59,804 nucleotides of DNA from Betaproteobacteria bacterium Ga0077532 (GCA_001464895.1 LNEE01000056.1:1-59804), one strand, 5' to 3'. Counted from the first letter of the stretch, positions 1 to 11,213 are shown. Notes: generated by a model not told the origin, from the sequence alone. Program-made: numbers and translations.

Positions 1-205
<205 letters not shown>

Positions 206-245
206 CGATGATGCCAGGGCCCGACGCTCCGCCCGGACCGGCCTG

Positions 246-319
246 TGGAGCGGGTGAAGGGAATCGAACCCTCGTCGTAAGCTTGGAAGGCTTCTGCTCT
301 ACCATTGAGCTACACCCGC
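246..319 (-). tRNA. tRNA-Gly (anticodon TCC)
   Basis: The minus strand starts GCGGGTGTAGCTCAATGG. The anticodon loop CTTCCAA is closed by GAAGC/GCTTA-type pairing, giving anticodon TCC. The T-loop is GGTTCGATTCC and a CCA is encoded at the 3' end. It lies between the Tyr and Thr tRNA genes of the same transcript. Confidence 0.97.
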
Positions 320-514
320 CCAGTTTCTCCAACTGCAACGCCGCTCGCCGTGGCGCGCGGCCGATGCCCTGCTGTTGCCCCGTACGCATTACCTCGCACG
401 TTCTCTGTACGCCGCCCTGCCGTGAAAAGCTGTGGTCCTGCCTGTAGTTCTGCCTGTGCAGTCCTACCTGAATAGTCTTACCTGAACTTTGACGCGCCTG
501 GACTGCGAAATGAC

Positions 515-599
<85 letters not shown>

Positions 600-612
600 G
601 ACGAAACGCGCA

Positions 613-641
613 ATTATCTTGATGTAAACGAGTTCTGTCAA
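613..641 (-). promoter_or_regulatory. Sigma-70 promoter of the tRNA-tuf operon
   Basis: On the minus strand a perfect -35 box TTGACA (636-641) is followed by a 17-bp spacer and the -10 box GATAAT (613-618). The segment after the -10 box is TGCGCG. A GC-rich discriminator is typical of stable-RNA promoters under stringent (ppGpp/DksA) control. Transcription would start around position 605, just before tRNA-Tyr. Confidence 0.88.
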
Positions 642-680
642 ACCCCATGCCACATCGAAGCACCCGAAAGGCCAGAAGAA

Positions 681-1727
681 TCAGACGGCAGGATTGGGAT
701 GCATCAGGTGTATAGCGTCGATGGCTGCCAGGGTGTCTTCGTTCAGTTCGATGGCGGCCCCATCGATGTTGGCTTCCAGCTGGGCGAGTGACGTCGCCCC
801 GACGATCGTGCTCGCGCAGAACCATCTCGATCGGACAAAAGCCAGCGCCATGGCTGCGAGGCTCATCCCTCGATTGGCGGCCAGCTCGGCGTAGGCGGCC
901 ACCGCAGGCTGGACACAGGGCTTCTGATAGCGCTGCCCGAAAGGTGGGAAGAGCGTAAGTCGCGCACCCGCCGGCTGAGCACCCGACAGATACTTGCCGG
1001 TCAGGTGACCGAACGCCAACGCGCTGTAGGCCATGAGCGGGACACCTTCATGGCGGGTCACCTCCGACAAGCCTGCCTCGTAGGTCCGGTTGATCAGGCT
1101 GTAGGCATTCTGGATCGACACCACCCGAGGCAGGCCGGACCGCTCGGCCGCGCGGAGGAACTGCATCACACCCCAGGGGGTTTCGTTGCTGAGACCGACG
1201 TGGCGCACCTTCCCAGCCTTGACCAACTCAGCGAGATGGCCGAGTTGCTCCTCGATCGGAACCGTCGGGCGCTCCGCCGCCGGGTCGTAGTGATTCTTTC
1301 CGAAAGCCGGCACGTACCGGTCCGGCCAGTGGATCTGGTACAGGTCGACGTAATCGGTCCGGAGTCGGCGCAGGCTGCCTTCAATGGCTTCCGTGACACC
1401 CTTCCTGTCGATCGCGAGCTGCCCGCCCCGCACCCAAGCGAATCCGCGGCCTGGACCGGTGATCTTGGTCGCGACGACGAACTTGTCCCGCTGCTGGCGT
1501 GCAAGCCAGGTGCCGAGGATGCTTTCCGTCCGGCCCTGCGTGTCGGCGCTGGGCGGCACAGGGTACATCTCGGCGACGTCGATGAAATTCACGCCACGCG
1601 ACACCGCGTAGTCGAGCTGCGCATGCCCCTCGGCCTCCGTGTTCTGCTGGCCCCAGGTCATGGACCCGAGGCAGATCTCCGACACGTTGAGATCACTGCC
1701 GCCGAGCTTCGTGTAACGCATTTCCAT
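681..1727 (-). CDS. tas: NADP(H)-dependent aldo/keto reductase, Tas family
   Basis: A soluble TIM-barrel oxidoreductase expected to reduce aldehydes or ketones with NADPH; the physiological substrate of Tas proteins is not firmly known. The N-terminus MEMRYTKLGGSDLNVSEICL, the segment INVAEMYPVPP-like FIDVAEMYPVPPSADTQGRT (catalytic Asp and Tyr), VDLYQIHWPDR (His) and VSIQNAYSLINR follow E. coli Tas almost motif by motif. The length of 348 aa matches the family. I chose the ATG at 1727 because a GGAG lies 6 bp upstream; an in-frame ATG at 1733 leaves that GGAG no spacing. It is transcribed like its downstream neighbour, the tRNA operon, but that operon has its own promoter. Confidence 0.88.
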   Translation of the reverse strand: MEMRYTKLGGSDLNVSEICLGSMTWGQQNTEAEGHAQLDYAVSRGVNFIDVAEMYPVPPSADTQGRTESILGTWLARQQRDKFVVATKITGPGRGFAWVRGGQLAIDRKGVTEAIEGSLRRLRTDYVDLYQIHWPDRYVPAFGKNHYDPAAERPTVPIEEQLGHLAELVKAGKVRHVGLSNETPWGVMQFLRAAERSGLPRVVSIQNAYSLINRTYEAGLSEVTRHEGVPLMAYSALAFGHLTGKYLSGAQPAGARLTLFPPFGQRYQKPCVQPAVAAYAELAANRGMSLAAMALAFVRSRWFCASTIVGATSLAQLEANIDGAAIELNEDTLAAIDAIHLMHPNPAV

Positions 1728-1795
1728 TCCCATCTCCGAAAACGGCCTGCCTTTCCCGGCAAACCCTTGTGAGTTTCCTGCCAGGAAGCCTCTGC

Positions 1796-2254
1796 CTAGC
1801 CTGCGACCGCCACCACCATTCGCACCTCCACCGCCGCGCCCCTCGGCAGCTCCGCGACGCCCACGGCCGTGCGAGCGTGCCGACCGGCCTCGCCGAAGAC
1901 TTCCTGGAGGAACTTGGAGGCGGCATCCATCACCCTCGGCTGTTCCCGGAATCCAGGGGCGGACGCGACGAACCCCATCACCTCGACGATGCGATCCACG
2001 CGATCGAGCGATCCAAGCGCGCCTCGCAACACCGAAAGCGCCTGGAGGACGCAGGCGCGCGCGGCTGCCTCGGCCTGCTCGACGGTGACGTCTTCCCCGA
2101 CCCGCCCGACGGCAGCGAGACCGCCGTCGACCCAGGGAAGCTGCCCGCTCACCCAGGCCAGTCCACCATGGACCACGACGGGGACGTACGCAAACTTCGG
2201 CACTGGCGCGACGGGCAGAACGATGTTCAGAGCGGCGAGTCTACTTTCGTGCAT
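1796..2254 (-). CDS. RidA/YjgF/YER057c/UK114 family protein
   Basis: A 152-aa protein of the Rid family, whose archetype RidA hydrolyses reactive enamine/imine intermediates made by PLP enzymes. Visible family features are the GGLAWVSGQLPWVDG segment in the first third, the long helix EQAEAAARACVLQALSVLRG, and the C-terminal ARTAVGVAELPRGAAVEVRM, where the Arg in ARTAVGV occupies the position of the conserved substrate-binding Arg. It belongs to the longer, L-PSP-endoribonuclease-like subgroup rather than canonical 128-aa RidA, so the substrate cannot be named. It is 62 bp upstream of the tas gene on the same strand and may be cotranscribed with it. Confidence 0.85.
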   Translation of the reverse strand: MHESRLAALNIVLPVAPVPKFAYVPVVVHGGLAWVSGQLPWVDGGLAAVGRVGEDVTVEQAEAAARACVLQALSVLRGALGSLDRVDRIVEVMGFVASAPGFREQPRVMDAASKFLQEVFGEAGRHARTAVGVAELPRGAAVEVRMVVAVAG

Positions 2255-2420
2255 GTGATACCCCTCAACGAAGGCATGAGTCAGTCGTTAGAGACGAGGC
2301 GGTGCAGAGACTCCGGAAGCTGGTCCGGCTTCTGCTCCCTTGAATTCAGGTCGGGGCGGGCCCAGATGTCGTTGCACGGAACTTGCCCTGACACAGTCAC
2401 GAACGTCGGAGGTCATTGCC

Positions 2421-2651
2421 ATGAACGTGATCTACAACAGCCCGAACTACCATGTCGTCGAGTACCCCGGTCACGGTTTCGAGGTGATCGCGAAGCACGC
2501 GGCGAAGGGGGCCTATCTCTCCGGAGAGACGGCCACCCGGTTCCGCGACTATCTCACCCAGGCGGCAGCTGAAGACGCGTCCATCGAGGTGGTGGACGAG
2601 TACCTGGGCAATTTCGACGAGTTCATGAATCAGCCGGCCATCTATCACTGA
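2421..2651 (+). CDS. DUF3567 family protein
   Basis: A 76-aa protein starting MNVIYNSPNYHVVEYPGHGF and ending FDEFMNQPAIYH. This matches the small betaproteobacterial DUF3567 family (BTH_I0359-type), of unknown function. The ATG at 2421 is preceded by GGAGG with good spacing. A longer upstream reading frame exists, but its extra residues look like random GC-rich translation. It is divergent from the RidA gene and followed directly by a strong intrinsic terminator, so it is probably monocistronic. Confidence 0.88.
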   Translation: MNVIYNSPNYHVVEYPGHGFEVIAKHAAKGAYLSGETATRFRDYLTQAAAEDASIEVVDEYLGNFDEFMNQPAIYH

Positions 2652-2697
2652 CATTCCGACCGGGGCAGCCTCGGCTGCCTTGCCATGCCACCTAACG

Positions 2698-2730
2698 ACG
2701 GCACGCCATCCCAGGCGTGCCGTTTTTCTT
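2698..2730 (+). terminator. Intrinsic terminator after the DUF3567 gene
   Basis: A perfect 10-bp stem ACGGCACGCC / GGCGTGCCGT (2698-2707 with 2714-2723) with a 6-nt loop is followed by a T-rich run. It ends the plus-strand transcript. It also lies just past the end of the converging lactate permease gene, but on the minus strand the T-tract is weaker. Confidence 0.9.
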
Positions 2731-2740
2731 TCCAGATGCT

Positions 2741-4444
<1,704 letters not shown>

Positions 4445-4697
4445 CGAACCTCCCCCCTTCGGTTTTTTTCGGAATCCCTGCCGTCCTCGGATCGGCGCGG
4501 AAGTATAGTCGCTGAGAAGGGTGTCGCGGCACCTCCCGACACGCGTTGCGAAGGGTTTTTCCGCGCACCATCACCGTGCGATCATCCGCGCGTTCGGCAG
4601 CCCGAATTGGCGCCGCCCTGCCCCGGGACCAGTGCTCCTCGCCGACCGGATTCCCTCAGCCGAGGCCGCCCCGCTCGGCCGACCAGATCACCACCCG

Positions 4698-5588
4698 ATG
4701 AACGCCACACCCCATCCCGAGCGGGCACGCGCCGCCGGCGCCCTCGCTCTGCTCTCGCTCATCTGGGGATACAACTGGGTGGCCATGAAAGCCGGGCTCG
4801 CGCACGCCTCGCCGTTCGGGGTCGCCAGCTGGCGTTTCCTGTTCGGCGCGATCTCCCTGCTGCCCGTGCTCGCCTGGCTGCGTCGACCTCTGGGCGTTCC
4901 GCGCAGCGAGTGGTGGTTGGTGGCCGCGCTCACCGTGCTCCTCGTGCTCAACTTCGGCTCGTGCTTCACGGCCCTCAGCATGGCCGGCACCGGCAAGACA
5001 GCGGTGCTCGTCTACACCATGCCCTTCTGGACCGTCGTGCTCGCGCGGATCTTCCTGCACGAACGCATGCGGCCCGCGCAGTGGATCGCAGTGACGCTGG
5101 CCGGCGCCGGACTCGTCGTGCTCGTGGACCCCGTGCACCTGCGCGGCCTCGCCGCGAGCCTGATCGCCGTCGGCGCCGGACTGTTCTGGGGCGGCAGCGT
5201 CGTCCTCGTCAAAGCGGCACAGGGGCGGGTCCGCACCCACGTCCTCACGCTCACCTTCTGGCAGATGCTGGCCGGCTGCGCCGTCTTCTTCGTGTTGAAC
5301 GACGCGCTGGACCTCCGCGACACCGACTGGACGATGGCCTTCATCGGCGCACTCACCTACACGTCCGTGCTCGCATCGACGGTTGCCTGGCTGCTCTTCT
5401 ACTACGCGCTCGAACGCCTCCCGGCCGGGATGGCCGGCCTCGGCACCCTCGCGACACCCGTCATCGGCGTCCTGTGCGCTTGGCTCGCCTTCGATGAAAT
5501 CCCCTCCCGACAGGAAGCCGCCGGGATGGTCCTGATAGGCGTTGGCCTCGTCCTCCTCGCGGTTCCTGCACGCAATCGCGAGGCGTAA
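4698..5588 (+). CDS. EamA/DMT-superfamily transporter
   Basis: A 296-aa inner-membrane protein with about ten hydrophobic segments arranged as two EamA repeats (roughly residues 10-140 and 150-285). This is the typical 10-TMS drug/metabolite exporter. The segments LSLIWGYNWVAMKAGL and ASWRFLFGAISLLPVL near the start, and the second-repeat end GTLATPVIGVLCAWLAFDEI, are classic family motifs. The start MNATPHPERARAAGALALL was chosen because residues upstream of 4698 are not membrane-like and do not fit the family. The substrate is unknown; amino acid export is common in this family. The next gene starts 61 bp downstream. Confidence 0.87.
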   Translation: MNATPHPERARAAGALALLSLIWGYNWVAMKAGLAHASPFGVASWRFLFGAISLLPVLAWLRRPLGVPRSEWWLVAALTVLLVLNFGSCFTALSMAGTGKTAVLVYTMPFWTVVLARIFLHERMRPAQWIAVTLAGAGLVVLVDPVHLRGLAASLIAVGAGLFWGGSVVLVKAAQGRVRTHVLTLTFWQMLAGCAVFFVLNDALDLRDTDWTMAFIGALTYTSVLASTVAWLLFYYALERLPAGMAGLGTLATPVIGVLCAWLAFDEIPSRQEAAGMVLIGVGLVLLAVPARNREA

Positions 5589-5649
5589 GATCGGTGCGCC
5601 CGCCTGCCCGACAGAGCGGCCACGAAAAACGACATGGGAGGAATTTCCA

Positions 5650-6894
5650 ATGCGCAAACGCGCGTACGCACTGGCCGCCGGTCTGGCTCTTCTGGCCGGA
5701 CAGGCCACGCAGGCACTTGCAGCCGATCCGGTCCGCATCGCCTTCATCGACCCGCTCTCGGGTCCGTTCGCCAATCTCGGTGAATCCGAGCTGCGCCACT
5801 TTCAGCTCGTGGCCGACATGATCAATGCGCGCGGTGGCGTCCTCGGCCGCAAGATCGAGATCGTCGCCATGGACAACAAGACGAGCCCGCAGGAATCCGT
5901 GCTCGCGCTGAAGCAGGCCATCGACCAGGGCATCCGTTACATCACCCAGGGCAACGGATCGAACGTCGCCCACGCGCTTCTGGACACGCTCGACAAGCAC
6001 AACAAGCGCAATCCCGAGCAGGCGGTGATGTACCTCAACTACGCCGCCGTCGACCCCGCGCTGACCAACGAGAAGTGCTCCTTCTTCCACTTCCGGTTCG
6101 ACGCCGACGCCGACATGAAGATGCAGGCCATGGTCGACTCCGTCGCCGAGAACAAGGCCCTCACCAAGATCTACCTGCTCAATCAGGACTACGCGTTCGG
6201 CCAGGCCGCCTCGCGCGCCGCGAAGGCGATGCTCCCGAAGAAGCGCCCGGACATCCAGATCGTCGGCGACGACCTCCACCCGCTCGGCAAGGTGAAGGAC
6301 TTCGCCCCCTACGTCGCGAAGATCAAGGCCTCGGGCGCGCAGGCGGTGATCACCGGCAACTGGGGCAACGACCTGTCGCTGCTCGTGAAGGCCAGCAAGG
6401 AGGCGGGCCTCGCCGTCGACTTCTACACGTACTACGGCTGGATCACCGGCACGCCCGCCGCCATCGGCGAGTCCGGTGTCGGCCACCTGAAGGCGGTGAG
6501 CACCTGGCACGCGAACGTCGGCACGCCGCACGCCGCGAAGATGCACGCCGCCTTCCGCGAGCGCTACAAGAATGGCAAGGACGACTGGTTCTTCAACCTT
6601 TCCCCCGTGCTCGAGATGCTCGTGAAGGCCATGGAGCAGGTGAAGTCGACGGAACCGCTGCCCGTCGCGCGCGCCCTGGAAGGCATGAAGTACCAGAGCG
6701 ACACTGGCGAGGTCGTGATGCGCACGGACAATCACCAGCTCCTGCAGCCGCTCTACATCTCGAGCTTCGCGAAGGTCGACGGCAAGACGGTGAAGTACGA
6801 CGTCGATCGCTCGGGCTACGGCATGCGCACCGACTTCCGCATCGAAGCGAAGGACACCGCGATGCCGACCACCTGCAAGATGGAACGCCCGTAA
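5650..6894 (+). CDS. Branched-chain amino acid-type ABC transporter substrate-binding protein
   Basis: A periplasmic binding protein of 414 aa (LivK-like, Peripla_BP_6 fold). A Sec signal peptide MRKRAYALAAGLALLAGQAT ends near AQALA|ADP. The mature protein begins with the typical PVRIAFIDPLSGPFANLGES. The segments GGVLGRKIEIVAMDNKTSPQ, YLLNQDYAFGQA and GAQAVITGNWGNDLS also fit. GGGAGGAAT precedes the ATG at 5650. No permease or ATPase genes follow, so it is an orphan binding protein or it serves a transporter encoded elsewhere. Ligands in this family range from Leu/Ile/Val to aromatic acids and amides. Confidence 0.92.
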   Translation: MRKRAYALAAGLALLAGQATQALAADPVRIAFIDPLSGPFANLGESELRHFQLVADMINARGGVLGRKIEIVAMDNKTSPQESVLALKQAIDQGIRYITQGNGSNVAHALLDTLDKHNKRNPEQAVMYLNYAAVDPALTNEKCSFFHFRFDADADMKMQAMVDSVAENKALTKIYLLNQDYAFGQAASRAAKAMLPKKRPDIQIVGDDLHPLGKVKDFAPYVAKIKASGAQAVITGNWGNDLSLLVKASKEAGLAVDFYTYYGWITGTPAAIGESGVGHLKAVSTWHANVGTPHAAKMHAAFRERYKNGKDDWFFNLSPVLEMLVKAMEQVKSTEPLPVARALEGMKYQSDTGEVVMRTDNHQLLQPLYISSFAKVDGKTVKYDVDRSGYGMRTDFRIEAKDTAMPTTCKMERP

Positions 6895-6901
6895 CCGCGG
6901 T

Positions 6902-8920
6902 TCACGATCGACCGGCGCCCTCGTCCGCCTTCGCTTCCGCGCCCTCCGTGGCGTGACCGAGGGCGCCGTGCTCCACCCGTTCCCGCAGTGCCTGCGCGTC
7001 CGCCGCCAAGGCGGCGCGCGCAGTCTCCCCTGCGTCCAGCGGATCGAATCGCCATCGGCGATACGCCCCCGCCACCTGCTCCGCCAGAGCACGCGTCCCC
7101 GCATCGTTCCAAGGCAGCATCGGCAACCATGCGTGCATGGGTGATGCCGCCGCCCGCACGAAACCGCGTCGCCGCAATGCGTCCTCCAGCGCGGCAACAC
7201 CTGGTTCCGGACTGCCCCGGCACAGCATCGCCGCAACTGCATCGGTACGCCGGCTGCGGCGCACGACACCCCATGCCACCCAGCCCGCGAGCGGCGCGAT
7301 CAGCAGCAGCCACAGCGGACTCATAGCCGACGCCTCGTCCGTCCCGCCCTGCCGCCACTGCGTGAAACGGTAGCGAAGCCAGGCGAACGGATCCGTCACG
7401 GCCTCCCACCACGGGGCACTGATCTCCTCCGCCTCGATCCAGCCGCCAGGCGTCGGATCCACATCCCGCCACGCGCCGTCGATCCACGCGGTCGTCCAGG
7501 CGTGACCGTCCCGCGCGCGCATGACCCACGCCCCCTCGAGATCGCTCCACTCGTGCACGGCGTAACCAGTGACATAGCGTGCGGGGATCCCGAGCCGGCG
7601 CAGCAACAGCGTCGTCGCCGACGCGAAGTACTCGCAGTGCCCACGACGGTCCGATGCGAGGAACTGCGCGAGCGTGCGACGCTGGCCGTCGGCGGTTTCC
7701 AGCCGGGTCGTGTACTGGAAGCGCGACGCGAAGAACGCCACGATCGCCTCCGGCCGTCCGCGGTCGGGCACCCCCGCGAGCACTGCCTCGGCGATCACCG
7801 CATCCAGCGTCCCCGCAATGACCGCCGGCACACCGAGATCGGCCGGCCCCGGGGAGGCATCGTCCGGGGCGTCGCGCGACACCTGCGCAGTGAACCCGAG
7901 CAGGGGTGGCCCCTTCACCGCGCGGACAGTCCCCGTGGCGCTGGCCTCGACCCGCTCGACGTTGAGGCCGTCGAGACGCACCGTTCCCGGTGGCAGCGGA
8001 AGCACGCCGCGCCCGCCCTCCAGCCACATCGACAGCCCCCACGCGCCCGAGACCTCGGACGCCGCGATCCGCCAGGCCGAATCCCCCTGGGGTGGCACCG
8101 CCCGGAAGATGTTCTGACGCGCGAACCAGGTGTCGTGCGCGAAGCTCTCGTACGCACCGTCGCGCAACCGCGCAGGGGGTGGGCCGTCCCCGCGCAGGCG
8201 CACGACGACGCGCCCGGAAAGCTTCAGCCGCCCGAGTTCACCGATCGCCGTGGAGGTGCGCGACCCGTCCCGGCGACTCGCGAGACGTTCGCGGAGGGCC
8301 TCCATCACCGTCGCCTCCAGATGCGCCTGGAGCTGCACCATCCCCGCCTGCAACACCCAGGCTATGCCCAGCGCGGCCGCGAAGGCGACGGGGAACCGCC
8401 ACGATCGGACCGCAGGCCCCCGCTGCTGCCAGAGCAGCAGGCCCACCAGTACAGCCACGGCGAGCACGGCGGCGGGATGCCGCGTATTCGCGCAAGCCGC
8501 GGACAGCACGCACACCCAGACGAACGCCGGCGCGATGTCGAGACGCGACTGCGCCGCCGGCGTGGCTCCCGCTCCCCGGAGCGACCAGAAGAAGGCCGTC
8601 AGCGGCACGGTGCCGCCGACGCCGAGTCGTTGCATCACCAGCAGCGGCGCAAGCACCACGGGAAGCCAGAGCAACGTCGCGAGGATCCCCTCCCCGGCGT
8701 GCCGGCTCCCGAACCACTGCCAGCCGAGCAGGAGGACGAGGGCGATGCTCGCGAGGTCCGCCACGCGCTCGAACTCGCGCCGCTCGAACACCCACCGGGC
8801 GCGGATGGCCCGCACACCCTCGACCGCGAGGGCGAGCAGCAGCCCGGCCACCGCATGACCCGTCGCCATCCCCCAGACGAGCGCTGCCGCGCCCGCGAGC
8901 GGAAGTCGCGCGCCGCTCAT
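6902..8920 (-). CDS. Membrane transglutaminase-like protein (DUF3488/TgpA type)
   Basis: A 672-aa inner-membrane protein. The first 180 residues or so contain several hydrophobic segments (DUF3488 region). They are followed by a periplasmic transglutaminase core with the catalytic triad Cys in RRGHCEYF (about residue 427), His in RDGHAWTTAW (about 473) and Asp in WRDVDPTPGG (about 488). A further transmembrane segment (SPLWLLLIAPLAGWVAWGVV) and a cytoplasmic DUF4129-like tail end it. This is the TgpA architecture of Pseudomonas. The start ATG overlaps the stop of the DUF58 gene as ATGA, showing translational coupling. It is the last gene of moxR-DUF58-tgpA. The true substrate is unknown for the family. 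Confidence 0.92.
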   Translation of the reverse strand: MSGARLPLAGAAALVWGMATGHAVAGLLLALAVEGVRAIRARWVFERREFERVADLASIALVLLLGWQWFGSRHAGEGILATLLWLPVVLAPLLVMQRLGVGGTVPLTAFFWSLRGAGATPAAQSRLDIAPAFVWVCVLSAACANTRHPAAVLAVAVLVGLLLWQQRGPAVRSWRFPVAFAAALGIAWVLQAGMVQLQAHLEATVMEALRERLASRRDGSRTSTAIGELGRLKLSGRVVVRLRGDGPPPARLRDGAYESFAHDTWFARQNIFRAVPPQGDSAWRIAASEVSGAWGLSMWLEGGRGVLPLPPGTVRLDGLNVERVEASATGTVRAVKGPPLLGFTAQVSRDAPDDASPGPADLGVPAVIAGTLDAVIAEAVLAGVPDRGRPEAIVAFFASRFQYTTRLETADGQRRTLAQFLASDRRGHCEYFASATTLLLRRLGIPARYVTGYAVHEWSDLEGAWVMRARDGHAWTTAWIDGAWRDVDPTPGGWIEAEEISAPWWEAVTDPFAWLRYRFTQWRQGGTDEASAMSPLWLLLIAPLAGWVAWGVVRRSRRTDAVAAMLCRGSPEPGVAALEDALRRRGFVRAAASPMHAWLPMLPWNDAGTRALAEQVAGAYRRWRFDPLDAGETARAALAADAQALRERVEHGALGHATEGAEAKADEGAGRS

Positions 8921-10251
8921 CCGCACTGCACCGGCATGCTGGCGAGCGACGCCGCCACGTCGTCGGGGTCGACACGATGCAGCGGCACGCCGTCGGGTGT
9001 ACGCGCCGCCGGAATCGCGCCCACGACGAGTACGAGCTGCGCGAGTCCGAGACCGTGAAGCGACTGCACGAGTGCCGCACGCGGTTCGTCCCATTTCACG
9101 AACACGTGCAGGCACGCCGCGCACGAAGGGGCGTGGGCGCGCACCGCATCGGCGAGCGCCGCAAAGTCGGCTCCCTCCGCGGGCCCCGCCAGTGCGAGTT
9201 CGCGGAGCACGCCTTCGATGCCGCCGCCCGGTCGTCCGGCGGTCACGGTCACCATCCGCTGCTCCAGGAACAGCACGTCGAGCAGCGCATCGCCAAGCCG
9301 CAGACCGGCCGCGAGCGAGGCGGCGACCGACACCGCGGCGTCGAGGATCGCGCCCTCGCCAATGCCCACGAACGTGTCGAGCACGAGGCCCAGGCGTGCG
9401 AAATACTCCTCGCCGGTCTCCTTCACGACGAGCCGCCCCGATCGTGCCGTGCTCGGCCAATGGATGCGCCGCACCGGATCGCCGGGCCGGTAATCACGCA
9501 ACTGCAGGAACTCCTGGCTGTCGCCCACCTGCGGCACTGCGAGCGCGCCCGCCGGTCGATGGCGGCGTCCCGCCGAGTACGCGATAGGCGGGACGGGATG
9601 CACCGACGGCAGCACCAGCAACGACGCCGGCGCCGCCGTCGTGGCGATCGCATTCACGAGTCCGAGCGGATCCGGTCGTAGCAATTGCACCGCCTCGAAC
9701 CGCAGCCAACCGCGCCGCAGCGGCACCAGATCGACCAGCGCCTCGGCGTGTCCCCGAGGATCGGGCGGCGCCACGATCGCCGGCGGGATCCGCGCACCGC
9801 GATTCCGATCGAGCAGGGCGAGCCAGCGCGGGTACCCGACGCGCCGATCGAACGCGTTCGTGGCCGGCGCATGGCGCGCCGAGTGAAACTGCGCGTCGTC
9901 GGGGAAGGCATCGGCGAGTGCATCCTGCACGGCGATGTCCGGCGTGGCACCGGCCCGGAGGCGGTCGATCCCGACCGCGTAGCGCATCGGCACACCGACC
10001 GTGACCGTCGATGGCAGTCGGCGCACCACGGCGAGGCCGGGTCGCCAGCGCAGCGAGAGCAGCCACGCGCATGTCAGCAGCGCGAGACCGAGCGCGAAGA
10101 CCTGATAAGCGACCGTGCGCGTCGTGTCGACCGCGAGGATCCCCGACGCGAGTGTCACTGCAGCGACGGTGCGACCCGCGGTGGTGAAACGCCGCTCGGT
10201 CCAGCGGGAGACCCGGTAGGCGGTCCGGAAACCGCGCAGCAGGCGCTTCAA
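8917..10251 (-). CDS. DUF58 domain-containing protein
   Basis: A 444-aa protein with two hydrophobic segments near residues 27-65 and a C-terminal DUF58/vWA-like domain. Its hallmark LQLRDYRPGDPVRRIHWPST is followed by ARSGRLVVKE, around residues 245-275. DUF58 proteins pair with MoxR AAA+ ATPases in a chaperone-like assembly role. The start is TTG: the minus strand reads TTGA, overlapping the moxR stop codon, with KRLLRGFRTAYRVSRW following. No better ATG exists upstream. Its order between moxR and the transglutaminase gene is the canonical operon. Confidence 0.9.
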   Translation of the reverse strand: MKRLLRGFRTAYRVSRWTERRFTTAGRTVAAVTLASGILAVDTTRTVAYQVFALGLALLTCAWLLSLRWRPGLAVVRRLPSTVTVGVPMRYAVGIDRLRAGATPDIAVQDALADAFPDDAQFHSARHAPATNAFDRRVGYPRWLALLDRNRGARIPPAIVAPPDPRGHAEALVDLVPLRRGWLRFEAVQLLRPDPLGLVNAIATTAAPASLLVLPSVHPVPPIAYSAGRRHRPAGALAVPQVGDSQEFLQLRDYRPGDPVRRIHWPSTARSGRLVVKETGEEYFARLGLVLDTFVGIGEGAILDAAVSVAASLAAGLRLGDALLDVLFLEQRMVTVTAGRPGGGIEGVLRELALAGPAEGADFAALADAVRAHAPSCAACLHVFVKWDEPRAALVQSLHGLGLAQLVLVVGAIPAARTPDGVPLHRVDPDDVAASLASMPVQCG

Positions 10252-11213
10252 GCCGGGACGGGCACCGACTTCAGGAGATCGCGCACCACCTCGGCACCGG
10301 TCGCCCCCGCATGGCGCCGGTCCGGGGTCGGAACGAGGCGGTGGGCGAGTGCATCCACCGCGATCTCCTGCACGTGCTCGGGCGACACGAAGGTCTCGCC
10401 GTCGAACGCCGCCAGCGCCTGGGCGAGCTTCACGAGCGCGAGCGAGGCCCGCGGACTCGCCCCGAGCGCTACGCCGGGCGCGCGGCGCGATGCCCCGACG
10501 AGATCCACCACGTAGCGCTTCAGGGCTTCGGAGACCCGCACCCCGGCGAGCGCGGCGCGCGCTGCGAGGACGTCATCGACGCTGGCGACCGGGACCAGCG
10601 CCTCCAGCGGATCGCGCCCTTCCCGCGCCGAGAGCATCGCCACCTCCTGGGCCGGATCGAGATACCCGAGCTGCAGCCGCAGCGCGAAACGATCGAGCTG
10701 GGCCTCGGGCAACGGATAGGTGCCGTGGAACTCGACCGGGTTCTGCGTCGCCAGCACGAAGAAGAAGGGCGGCAGACTGTGGCGTTCGCCGTCGACGCTC
10801 ACCTGCCCCTCGGCCATCGCTTCGAGCAGCGCGGACTGCGTGCGCGGGCTCGCGCGGTTGATCTCGTCGGCCAGCAGCACGTGCGTGAACACCGGACCGC
10901 GATGGAACTGGAAGCTGCCCGAACGGGGATCGTAGATCGACACGCCGGAGATGTCGGACGGCAGGAGATCGGGCGTGAACTGCACCCGTTTGAACGTCGC
11001 GTCGAGACAGCGGGCGAGTGCCTTCGCCAGGGTCGTCTTGCCGGTGCCGGGGACGTCCTCGAGGAGCACGTGTCCACCGGTCACGAGCGCCGCGCAGAGC
11101 TTGCGGATCGTCGTCGCCTGCCCGACGACCACCTCGCCCGCCTTCGCGGCGATGCGGTCGTGCAGCTGCCTCAGAAGGGCGGGGCTGGCGCTGTCGGGGA
11201 GGGCGTCCGGCAT
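10248..11213 (-). CDS. MoxR-family AAA+ ATPase
   Basis: A 321-aa cytoplasmic AAA_3 ATPase. Walker A is DVPGTGKTTLAKALAR (about residues 55-70), Walker B LLADEINRASPRTQSALLEA, and sensor 1 FFFVLATQNPVEFHGTYPLP. The C-terminal lid ends VRDLLKSVPVPA. MoxR ATPases act with DUF58/vWA partner proteins in maturation or remodelling of protein complexes, often in the envelope. It is the first gene of the three-gene operon; its stop overlaps the DUF58 start by 4 bp. The ExbD gene lies 77 bp upstream on the same strand. Confidence 0.95.
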   Translation of the reverse strand: MPDALPDSASPALLRQLHDRIAAKAGEVVVGQATTIRKLCAALVTGGHVLLEDVPGTGKTTLAKALARCLDATFKRVQFTPDLLPSDISGVSIYDPRSGSFQFHRGPVFTHVLLADEINRASPRTQSALLEAMAEGQVSVDGERHSLPPFFFVLATQNPVEFHGTYPLPEAQLDRFALRLQLGYLDPAQEVAMLSAREGRDPLEALVPVASVDDVLAARAALAGVRVSEALKRYVVDLVGASRRAPGVALGASPRASLALVKLAQALAAFDGETFVSPEHVQEIAVDALAHRLVPTPDRRHAGATGAEVVRDLLKSVPVPA

